7,162 nucleotides of DNA. Source: Paracoccaceae bacterium. GTDB lineage: Bacteria; Pseudomonadota; Alphaproteobacteria; Rhodobacterales; Rhodobacteraceae. Position 1 is the first letter of the stretch; each line of letters begins with the position of its first letter. Made by a program: the position numbers and the translations under genes. The notes under the pieces are model-generated. The model made no database searches. It saw only the letters and a program-made list of their open reading frames with translations, and was not told where the DNA came from. The stretch is from NCBI GenBank assembly GCA_006227805.1, contig SBFT01000116.1:1-7162 (forward strand), written 5' to 3'. Of this stretch, positions 1 through 5,676 are shown one piece after another.

Positions 1-795
1 CGCCAGATCGAGCGCCGCGGCGGAGCCGTCCACCGCCAGCGCCTGTCCCGCCCCCGCCGCCAGCGCGGCGAGCGCGAAGCCGCCCACATGGGAAAACACG
101 TCCAGAACCCGCCCGCCCGGACCCGCAAGGGGTGCCGCAAACGCGTGGTTGGGCCGCTGGTCGTAGAAAAGGCCGGTCTTCTGGCCGCCGGTCAGATCGG
201 CCAGGTAGACGGCTCCGTTCATCGGCACCGCGAGCGGCGCCGCCGGGGCAGCCCCCGGCAGAACGGCGTTCGCGTCGTCCAGCCCTTCCAGCACGCGCGT
301 GCGCCCGCCCGCGTTCTTCAGAACGGTGCGGATGCCCGTCACCTCGACCAGCGCGGCGGTCAGCTCGGCCAGCAGCGGTTCGGCCCAGGCCGCGTTGGGC
401 TGGACCACGGCGGTGTCGCCGAACCGGTCGATCACGACCCCGGGCAGGCCGTCGGCCTCGGCATGGACCAGCCGGTAGAAGGGCGCATCGTAAAGCCGCT
501 GGCGCAGGGAAAGGGCGCGCGCGAGGCGCGCGGCGAACCAGGCCCGGTCGATCCGCGCGCCCGGATCGCGGTCGATCTGGCGGGCGATGATCTTCGACAG
601 GGGGTTGAAGGCGAAGAGCCCCAGGGGCTGGCGCTCGGCATCCTCGAGCACGGCCAGCGCCCCCGGCGCCAGCGCCTTCGTGCGCCGGTCGGTCACCAGT
701 TCGTCGGCATAGACCCAAGGGAAGCCGTGGCGGATCGCGCGCGCATTGGCCTTGGGTTTCAGACGGATCACGGGGGCTTGGGTGCTGTCGCTCAT
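1..795 (-). CDS. RlmI-like class I SAM-dependent rRNA (cytosine-C5) methyltransferase, partial (3' end beyond the window)
   Basis: 265 codons read without a stop from ATG 793-795 to the window edge; family members are about 390-400 residues, so roughly the last third is missing. Residues ~8-75 form a PUA-like RNA-binding domain (HGFPWVYADE near 23-32, then LGLFAFNPLSKIIAR). Residues ~100-125 hold the linker motif with AEADGLPGVVIDRFGD. Residues ~198-214 carry LTGGQKTGLFYDQR, a family signature, and ~229-240 the SAM-binding motif VLDVFSHVGGFA, followed by the acidic AVDGS strand. The catalytic cysteine region would lie outside the window. By family knowledge it methylates a cytosine of 23S rRNA in the cytoplasm using S-adenosylmethionine; the exact target base is not established for this branch. 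A purine-rich AGAGAG lies about 8 bases before the ATG. It follows the small gene at 850-1122 by 54 bases on the same strand and is probably the distal gene of the glnE transcript. Confidence 0.9.
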   Translation of the reverse strand, partial: MSDSTQAPVIRLKPKANARAIRHGFPWVYADELVTDRRTKALAPGALAVLEDAERQPLGLFAFNPLSKIIARQIDRDPGARIDRAWFAARLARALSLRQRLYDAPFYRLVHAEADGLPGVVIDRFGDTAVVQPNAAWAEPLLAELTAALVEVTGIRTVLKNAGGRTRVLEGLDDANAVLPGAAPAAPLAVPMNGAVYLADLTGGQKTGLFYDQRPNHAFAAPLAGPGGRVLDVFSHVGGFALAALAAGAGQALAVDGSAAALDLA

Positions 796-849
796 GGCGC
801 GCTCTCTACCCGGCTTCGCGGCCCGAGGGAAGCGTCCGGCCGCGCGGCG

Positions 850-1122
850 TCAATTGCGCGGCCGCGATCGCGCGCCGCCACGACGGCGGGGGGCGGCCAT
901 GCCGGAGAGGCCCTCGCGCAGGACGCGCGTCATCGGGTGATCGTCGTGATCGGTGCCATGGCGCGCCAGCAGCGCCCGGATCGCGCGGCCCGTGTCTCCA
1001 TCGACCGGCAGGGAGAGCGCCCAGTCGAGAAAGATCGACCGGCATTCCGCGTCCGTGATGCCCTCGATCCGATAGGCTTCGAAGACCAGGCCCTTGGGAT
1101 CGTTCACCGGATCGCCCTTCAT
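850..1122 (-). CDS. Small conserved-looking protein of unknown function, translationally coupled to glnE
   Basis: A 90-residue protein that I cannot assign to a named family. It starts MKGDPVNDPKGLVFEAYR and contains a compact helical-looking core, GITDAECRSIFLDWALSLP (residues ~21-39), then AIRALLARHG, a histidine/aspartate-rich patch (TDHDDHPMTRV, ~57-67) and a strongly basic arginine/glycine tail (PRRRGGARSRPRN). The tail might contact RNA or simply be disordered. There is no signal peptide or membrane segment, so it is probably cytoplasmic. Its ATG (1120-1122) overlaps the glnE stop (TGA, 1119-1121) in the classic ATGA arrangement, which chose the start and implies translational coupling. 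I recall similar short proteins in other Rhodobacterales, but this is memory, not a search. A longer minus-strand frame at 806-1222 overlaps it; its protein is arginine-rich and low in family-like features, so the coupled 90-residue frame is preferred. Confidence 0.75.
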   Translation of the reverse strand: MKGDPVNDPKGLVFEAYRIEGITDAECRSIFLDWALSLPVDGDTGRAIRALLARHGTDHDDHPMTRVLREGLSGMAAPRRRGGARSRPRN

Positions 1123-3917
1123 GTTCCGCCACTTTCCGTTTCCGCCAGCGCCGCGTCGATCGCGGCGGCACAGCCCGCATAACTTGCCGCCAGCGCCTCG
1201 CGCAAGCCGTCCAGCGACACATGTCCCGTCGCCCGCGTCAGGAAAGCGGCGCCCCCCTCGCCCAGGGCCTCCTCGTCGATGTCGCCCGGCCCCAGAAGAC
1301 GGGCGGCCTGTTGCAGGCTCCAGACCAGGTCATAGCCCGCCTGCAACTCGGCCGCGGCCTCGGCGGGCAGCCACCCGCCATCCCGCGCCGCAGCGAGGCC
1401 CGAGGCGACATCCCGCGCCGGACTGCCCGCCAGCAGCGCGCCCGCCTGGGACAGGAGTTCGATGTCCAGCATCCGGCCGGGGCCGTTCTTGGCGTCCCAG
1501 GGCCCGGTGGGGCGCTTGGCTTCTGCGAGGCGCGCGCGCATGTCGGCAACGGCGGCCAGCACCTCGGCGCGCGGCGAGGGTGCCGCGATCAGCTCGCGCC
1601 GGAACGCCTCGATCTCCCGGCCCAGGTCCTCGGGACCCGCAACCACGCGGGCGCGCGTCAGGGCCAGGTGCTCCCAGACCCAGGCCTGTTCGCGCTGATA
1701 GTCGCGGAAGGACGCGAGGCTGGTCGCGACCGGCCCCTGATTGCCCGAGGGACGCAGCCGCATGTCCACCTCGTAGAGACGGCCTTCCGCCATGGGGGCC
1801 GTCAGCGCGGTGATCATCGCCTGGGTCAGGCGGGCATAGTAGGTGCGCGCGGGCAGCGGTCGGCGGCCTTCCGAGGCCTCGACCCCGGCGGGGTCGTAGA
1901 TCACGATCAGATCGAGGTCCGAGCCTGCGTTCAGCCGCCCCGCCCCGAGCGAGCCCATGCCTATCACCGCGGCCCCCCGGCCCGGCGCAGGGCCGTGCTT
2001 GCGGGCGAATTCGGCCTGCACCACCGGGAAAAGGGCCGCGATCGCGGCTTCGGCCAGATCGGCATAGTGCCGCCCCGCCTCGGCCGCGTCGATCAGGTGG
2101 CGCAGGTGATGCACGCCGATGCGGAAATGCCAGTCCTTGGCCCAGCGGCGCGCGGCGTCCAGCTGGCGTTCGTAATCGCCTTCGCGCGCCAGGGTCTGGG
2201 CCAGCTGGTCGCGCAGCACCTCCATGCCCGGCCAGGGGGCGAAGAAATCCCCCCCGATGACCGCATCGAAGACGCCGGCATTGCGCGAGAGATAGGCCGC
2301 CAGTGCGGGCGAGGTGCCCGCGATGTCGACCAGAAGGTCGATCAGCTGCGGGTTCGACGCGATCAGCGAGAAGAGCTGCACGCCCGCGGGCAGGCCCGCC
2401 AGGAACCCGTCCAGCGCCACCAGCGTCTCGTCGGGGCGCGCGGTGCGCCCGACGCGCGCCAGAAGATCGGGGCGCAGCCGCTCGAAGAGGCTGGCCGCGC
2501 GTTCCGAGCGCAGCGCGGGATAGGTCGGCCAGCGCGCGAGAAGCGCGCCATCGGGCTGGAAGGCCGCCGCCTCGCCCGCGCCCGCGCGCCTTGGGCGGTC
2601 GGGGGCGAAGAAGCCCTCGGTCAGCTCGTGCACCTCGGCCAGGCGGGCGCCGATCTCGGCCACCAGATCGTCGGCGTCGCGATCCATCAGCGCGGCGATG
2701 CGGGCGATCCCGTCGGACGTCTGCGGCATCTTGTGGGTCTGGGCGTCGTTGACCATCTGGATGCGATGCTCGACCTCGCGATGGGCACGGTAATGGCGGG
2801 TCAGGGTCGCGGCGACGTCCTGGGGCACCCAGTCCCTGGCCGCCAGCGCAGCGAGGCCCGCCACCGTGGCGCGGTCGCGCAGGCCGGGGTCGCGCCCGCC
2901 CGCGATCAGCTGGCGCGTCTGGGTGAAGAACTCGATCTCGCGGATACCGCCGCGGCCCAGTTTCATGTCATGCCCCGGAACCGAGATCGGCCCCGCCAGT
3001 CCCTTGTGGTCGCGGATGCGCAGACGCATGTCATGGGCGTCCTGGATCGCCGCGAAATCGAGATGCCGCCGCCAGACGAAGGGCTGGATCGCCTCAAGAA
3101 AGCGCGCGCCCGCCGCCAGGTCGCCCGCGCAGGGACGCGCCTTGATATAGGCCGCGCGTTCCCAGGTGCGGCCGAGGCTTTCGTAATAGCGTTCGGCCGC
3201 CTCCATCGCGATGACCACGGGCGTCACCGCCGGATCGGGGCGCAGGCGCAGATCGGTGCGGAAGACATAACCCGCCGCCGTGCGGTCGCCCAGCATGGCG
3301 CACATGGCGCGGGTGGCCTTCACGAAGGTCTGGCGGGCCTCGAAGAAGTCGGCGGCGTCGAAGCGGGTTTCGTCGAAAAGGCAGATCAGGTCGATGTCCG
3401 AGGAATAGTTCAGCTCGTGCGCGCCCATCTTGCCCATGGCCAGCACGGTCATGCCGCCGGCGGTGGCGATGTCGTCCTCGCTCTGCCCGGGCAGCTTGCC
3501 GCGCCGGATCAGGGGCGCGAGCCCGGCCTTCAGCGCCAGGTCGGTGGCCAGCCCCGCGAAATCGGTCAGGCATCCGGTCACCTTTTCCAGCGGCCAGGCC
3601 CCGCCCAGATCGGCCAGCGCGATCATCAGCGCGTGCCGCGCCTTGGCGCGGCGCAGCGCGAGAGGCAGCGTGTCGGGCGCGACCTCGCGCAGGGTGCGGG
3701 CCTCGGCGGCAAGGGCGGCGTCGGGGTCCTCGAAGGCCGGGCCCAGCCATTGAGCCTCGGCCAGGATCAGCGCGTTCAGATAAGGGCTGGACCCCGCCGC
3801 GCCCGCCACCAGGTCGCCCAGCGCCGCGTCGATCCCGGGCAGCGCGCGGCGGGCCTCCTCGCCCAGCTTGGGGTCGATGGCGCGTGGCGCGCGGATGATG
3901 GCCGAGGCAAGATGCAT
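1119..3917 (-). CDS. glnE: Bifunctional glutamine-synthetase adenylyltransferase / adenylyl-removing enzyme
   Basis: GlnE switches glutamine synthetase activity by adding AMP to, or phosphorolytically removing it from, a tyrosine of each subunit, under control of PII proteins and glutamine; it is a cytoplasmic part of the nitrogen-regulation cascade. The 932-residue protein has the expected two nucleotidyltransferase halves. The N-terminal adenylyl-removing half carries GKMGAHELNYSSDIDL (residues ~162-177) with its catalytic aspartate pair. The C-terminal adenylyltransferase half carries GMGSLGAGRLNAGSDLDL (~652-669), followed by VDMRLRPSGNQGP. The open frame runs upstream to a TTG at 4016, but the first 33 residues look like translated spacer, and family N-termini resemble the segment starting MHLASAIIRAP, so ATG 3915-3917 is chosen; no strong ribosome site precedes it. 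The length is typical for Rhodobacterales and near the E. coli size (~946). It is divergent from the YbaK-like gene, and its stop overlaps the next gene. Confidence 0.97.
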   Translation of the reverse strand: MHLASAIIRAPRAIDPKLGEEARRALPGIDAALGDLVAGAAGSSPYLNALILAEAQWLGPAFEDPDAALAAEARTLREVAPDTLPLALRRAKARHALMIALADLGGAWPLEKVTGCLTDFAGLATDLALKAGLAPLIRRGKLPGQSEDDIATAGGMTVLAMGKMGAHELNYSSDIDLICLFDETRFDAADFFEARQTFVKATRAMCAMLGDRTAAGYVFRTDLRLRPDPAVTPVVIAMEAAERYYESLGRTWERAAYIKARPCAGDLAAGARFLEAIQPFVWRRHLDFAAIQDAHDMRLRIRDHKGLAGPISVPGHDMKLGRGGIREIEFFTQTRQLIAGGRDPGLRDRATVAGLAALAARDWVPQDVAATLTRHYRAHREVEHRIQMVNDAQTHKMPQTSDGIARIAALMDRDADDLVAEIGARLAEVHELTEGFFAPDRPRRAGAGEAAAFQPDGALLARWPTYPALRSERAASLFERLRPDLLARVGRTARPDETLVALDGFLAGLPAGVQLFSLIASNPQLIDLLVDIAGTSPALAAYLSRNAGVFDAVIGGDFFAPWPGMEVLRDQLAQTLAREGDYERQLDAARRWAKDWHFRIGVHHLRHLIDAAEAGRHYADLAEAAIAALFPVVQAEFARKHGPAPGRGAAVIGMGSLGAGRLNAGSDLDLIVIYDPAGVEASEGRRPLPARTYYARLTQAMITALTAPMAEGRLYEVDMRLRPSGNQGPVATSLASFRDYQREQAWVWEHLALTRARVVAGPEDLGREIEAFRRELIAAPSPRAEVLAAVADMRARLAEAKRPTGPWDAKNGPGRMLDIELLSQAGALLAGSPARDVASGLAAARDGGWLPAEAAAELQAGYDLVWSLQQAARLLGPGDIDEEALGEGGAAFLTRATGHVSLDGLREALAASYAGCAAAIDAALAETESGGT

Positions 3918-4021
3918 GGCGCGACACTCGCGCGCGGAGGCGGCGGCGTCAATTGCGGCCCGCGTCCTTTTTGGCGATGCTGCCGGTCGGGGTCCGAGGG
4001 TTCGGGACAGGGACAAGGGAC
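3918..4021. promoter_or_regulatory. Divergent spacer between glnE and the YbaK-like gene
   Basis: These 104 bases must hold the start signals of both divergent genes. On the minus strand a TTGACG (3948-3953) could be a -35 for glnE, but a properly spaced -10 would be GC-rich and very close to the ATG, so the match is weak. On the plus strand the only low-GC patch is a short T run near 3966-3970; no clear -10 is visible. The ribosome site of the plus-strand gene is good: AGGGA at 4009-4013 is 8 bases before the ATG, with a second purine run AAGGG at 4015-4019. Confidence 0.45.
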
Positions 4022-4504
4022 ATGAGCAAGAGCCTGAAGCGCGTTCGCACCGCCCTCGAAGCCGCCGGGGTGACGGCCGAGATCCGCGAGACCCCGCTGG
4101 CGCGCACGGCGGCCGATGCCGCCGGGGCCGTGGGCTGCGGCGTCGACCAGATCGCCAAGTCGATCATCTTTCGGGGCGCGCAGAGCGGTGCGGCGATCCT
4201 GTTCCTGACCGCGGGCGGCAACCGCGTCGATCCGGCCCGCGCCGAGGCCGCCGCGGGCGAGGCCCTGGCGCGCGCGGATGCGGACCTGGTGCGCGCGCAG
4301 ACGGGTTTCGCGATCGGCGGTGTCGCGCCCGTGGGGCACCTGAACCCGATCCGCGCCTTCCTCGACCCCCGGCTTCTGGACTTCGACCTGGTCTGGGCGG
4401 CGGCGGGCACGCCGCATCATGTCTTCGGCATCGAACCGCAGCGCCTTGTCGCGATCTGCGACGCGCAAGTGGTCGATTTCACGACCCCTTCCGAGAAAAT
4501 GTAA
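4022..4504 (+). CDS. YbaK/EbsC-family aminoacyl-tRNA deacylase (editing protein)
   Basis: A 160-residue single-domain protein of the YbaK / prolyl-tRNA-synthetase-associated editing family. Members hydrolyse wrongly charged aminoacyl-tRNAs in trans; E. coli YbaK clears Cys-tRNA(Pro). Visible family features are the lysine in VDQIAKSIIF (K46, the conserved substrate-binding lysine), the strand AAILFLTAGGNRVD (~57-70), the loop GGVAPVGHLNPI (~99-110), and the GTPHHVF segment (~129-135) of the C-terminal sheet. It is a complete, cytoplasmic, soluble protein. The frame is open back to a TTG at 3953, but homology begins at MSKSLKRV and AGGGA sits 8 bases before ATG 4022, so that start is used. Which tRNA it edits cannot be read from sequence; many members are annotated only as YbaK-like. 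Its last codons overlap the first copy of the operator-like repeat (4498-4518). Confidence 0.93.
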   Translation: MSKSLKRVRTALEAAGVTAEIRETPLARTAADAAGAVGCGVDQIAKSIIFRGAQSGAAILFLTAGGNRVDPARAEAAAGEALARADADLVRAQTGFAIGGVAPVGHLNPIRAFLDPRLLDFDLVWAAAGTPHHVFGIEPQRLVAICDAQVVDFTTPSEKM

Positions 4505-4518
4505 AAATCTTTCACATC
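4498..4518. promoter_or_regulatory. Operator-like inverted repeat, upstream copy
   Basis: Left arm AATGTAAA (4498-4505), 5 bases, right arm TTCACATC (4511-4518). Six of eight arm positions pair, and the inner A-T pair at 4506/4510 extends the dyad. It shares the arm sequence and the 8-5-8 layout of the perfect copy at 4557-4577, centre-to-centre 59 bases. It spans the stop codon of the YbaK-like gene and lies just upstream of the TTGACG of the candidate promoter. The regulator is unknown. Confidence 0.55.
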
Positions 4519-4523
4519 GCGTC

Positions 4524-4559
4524 TTGACGAACGGCCAGGGCGTTCCGATCTGGTGTAAT
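4524..4559 (+). promoter_or_regulatory. Candidate promoter for the DUF2852 gene
   Basis: A near-consensus -35 hexamer, TTGACG, lies at 4524-4529. With a 17-base spacer the -10 would be the poor GATCTG (4547-4552). The better -10-like hexamer TGTAAT (4554-4559) is 24 bases away, too far for the standard spacing with this -35, and may act with a weaker upstream element. The whole 4498-4580 spacer is much richer in A+T than its surroundings, which supports a promoter here even though the exact hexamers are uncertain. Confidence 0.45.
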
Positions 4560-4577
4560 GTGAAAAGGCTTCACATT
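4557..4577. promoter_or_regulatory. Operator-like perfect inverted repeat, downstream copy
   Basis: Left arm AATGTGAA (4557-4564), spacer AAGGC, right arm TTCACATT (4570-4577): eight of eight positions pair. It overlaps the candidate -10/start region and ends 27 bases before the ATG of the DUF2852 gene, the usual place for a repressor site. The TGTGA and TCACA cores are 7 bases apart, not the 6 of the CRP/FNR site. As RNA the arms could also form a hairpin, but no U run follows, so a terminator is unlikely. Confidence 0.65.
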
Positions 4578-4604
4578 CACCTCACCAAGAAGGAGACCGC
4601 TTCG

Positions 4605-5063
4605 ATGACCACCCTCGCCCCTCCGGCCCTTTCCCCGCGCCGCGAAAGCTGGCTGTCGCGCGCCGAGGCCTGGCTGGACGCCAAAGGCAAAGGCGCCTGG
4701 ATTGCCGCCATGGTTCTGGGCTTCATCTTCTTCTGGCCCCTGGGCCTGGCCCTGCTGGCCTACATGATCTGGAGCAAACGCATGTTCAACGGAAATTGCA
4801 GCCGCGCCGCCCGCTGGTCGAACCACGGGATGCGCGCGATGACCCCCAGCGGCAACCGCGCCTTCGACGCCTACAAGGAAGAGACGCTGCGCCGCCTCGA
4901 GCACGAGCAGGCCCAGTTCGAAAGCTTCCTCGAACGCCTTCGCGAAGCCAAGGACAAGGCCGAATTCGACCAGTTCATGGAGGAACGCGCCCGCAGGACC
5001 GAGGCCGACATGAATGACGACACCGACGGCGAGACCGGCCCGGACGCCCCCCGCCGCGCCTGA
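4605..5063 (+). CDS. DUF2852 domain membrane/coiled-coil protein of unknown function
   Basis: A 152-residue protein matching the DUF2852 pattern known from alphaproteobacteria; no function is established. After a short polar N-terminus and an amphipathic stretch (~12-30), residues ~31-55 form one hydrophobic segment (AWIAAMVLGFIFF, then a WPLGLALLAYMIW turn) that could be one membrane span or a hairpin. A linker with FNGNC and RWSNHGMRAMTPSGNRAFD leads to a charged helix of about 88-132 (LRRLEHEQAQFESFLERLREAKDKAEFDQFMEER), probably a coiled coil, and an acidic tail. It is likely an inner-membrane protein with a soluble helical domain. ATG 4605 is chosen because AGGAG at 4591-4595 sits 9 bases upstream and the family homology begins there; the frame is open further upstream, but that part is non-homologous spacer. 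It is preceded by the paired inverted repeats and followed by a strong terminator, so it is probably a monocistronic, regulated unit. Confidence 0.9.
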   Translation: MTTLAPPALSPRRESWLSRAEAWLDAKGKGAWIAAMVLGFIFFWPLGLALLAYMIWSKRMFNGNCSRAARWSNHGMRAMTPSGNRAFDAYKEETLRRLEHEQAQFESFLERLREAKDKAEFDQFMEERARRTEADMNDDTDGETGPDAPRRA

Positions 5064-5072
5064 TCGCCCCCG

Positions 5073-5104
5073 ACCCGCCACCCTTCCCCCGGGGTGGCGG
5101 GTTT
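5073..5104 (+). terminator. Rho-independent terminator after the DUF2852 gene
   Basis: A perfect 11-base stem, ACCCGCCACCC (5073-5083) with GGGTGGCGGGT (5092-5102), and an 8-base loop. The T run is only TTT followed by C residues, so termination may be incomplete. It starts 10 bases after the DUF2852 stop codon. Confidence 0.75.
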
Positions 5105-5134
5105 CCCCGTCCCCGACAGACCCGGTTCCCGCCC

Positions 5135-5566
5135 ATGCCCGACCTGCCCGATCCCTTCCACCAGCCGCAATTCTACGACGCGGTTCCGACCAAGCGCCTT
5201 CTGGCCTGGATCGTGGACATGATCGTGATCGTGCTTCTGTGCCTGGCGATCCTGCCCTTCACCGCCTTCACCGGCATCTTCTTCTTTCCCTTCCTGCTGC
5301 TGACGGTGGGCTTTGCCTATCGCGTGGTGACGCTGGCGACGGGGTCGGCGACCTGGGGGATGCGGCTCTTCTCGATCGAGTTCCGCACCGCGCGGGGCGA
5401 GCGTTTCGATCTCGGCACGGCGGCGGCGCATACCTTCGGCTACAGCCTCTCGGTCGCCATGCCGATCCTGCAGGTGATCTCGATCGTCCTGATGCTGACC
5501 ACCGCGCGCGGTCAGGGCCTGACCGATCACGTGCTGGGCAGCGTGGCGATCAACCGCCGGGCCTGA
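5135..5566 (+). CDS. RDD-family integral membrane protein
   Basis: A 143-residue inner-membrane protein of the RDD family, named for a conserved arginine and two aspartates. R21 and D28 occur in PTKRLLAWIVDMIVI at the start of the first membrane span (~20-42). A second span covers ~48-68 (FFFPFLLLTVGFAYRVVTL), and a third ~100-122 (GYSLSVAMPILQVISIVLML). Between them lies the family segment TWGMRLFSIEF (~73-83) with a short polar loop. The late aspartate is in GLTDHVLGSVAI (D131). The biochemical role of most RDD proteins is unknown; some have been linked to ion transport or to the handling of other membrane proteins, and nothing here decides between these. The ATG lies only 30 bases past the terminator hairpin and has no clear Shine-Dalgarno sequence. 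The gene lies 110 bases before bpt on the same strand. Confidence 0.92.
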   Translation: MPDLPDPFHQPQFYDAVPTKRLLAWIVDMIVIVLLCLAILPFTAFTGIFFFPFLLLTVGFAYRVVTLATGSATWGMRLFSIEFRTARGERFDLGTAAAHTFGYSLSVAMPILQVISIVLMLTTARGQGLTDHVLGSVAINRRA

Positions 5567-5676
5567 AACCGACACTCCGGGGCCGGCCTTAACCACATGC
5601 GCGAGGGCCCCCACAAACTCCTTGGCGGCCCGCGAGGCGGTTGTTAAGCTGCGAAGGAACCCATTGGCGAGACCAC
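5567..5676 (+). promoter_or_regulatory. Spacer before bpt with possible promoter and TTAAC motifs
   Basis: 110 bases between RDD and bpt. A loose promoter can be drawn from TTGGCG (5622-5627) and TAAGCT (5645-5650) with a 17-base spacer. CTTAAC (5588-5593) and GTTAAG (5643-5648) form a widely spaced inverted pair; TTAACCAC at 5589-5596 resembles the CtrA half-site TTAACCAT. ACCACATGCG occurs twice (5592-5601 and 5672-5681), the second copy over the bpt start. All are weak. Confidence 0.25.

Noticed and set aside
88..1182. A 364-codon plus-strand open frame over the methyltransferase and the small gene
   Set aside because: Same antisense shadow effect; no domain features, and it spans two well-supported minus-strand genes and their spacer.
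3918..4016. N-terminal extension of GlnE by 33 residues to a TTG start
   Set aside because: The added residues have no family resemblance and run through the divergent spacer up to the ribosome site of the YbaK-like gene. The start at 3917 fits the family N-terminus.
1221..4025. A 934-codon open frame on the plus strand, antisense to glnE
   Set aside because: It is the mirror of the glnE reading frame in GC-rich DNA, where stop codons are rare on the opposite strand. The protein is rich in Arg, Gly, Gln and His without recognisable domains, while the minus strand encodes a full, motif-bearing GlnE.
4465..4485. A third copy of the operator repeat inside the YbaK-like gene (GATTTCACGAC)
   Set aside because: Only one half-site resembles the motif; the matching left arm at the right distance is missing.
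4557..4577. CRP/FNR-type binding site
   Set aside because: The half-sites TGTGA and TCACA are separated by 7 bases instead of 6, and the FNR pattern TTGAT is absent, so the dyad symmetry does not fit that family.
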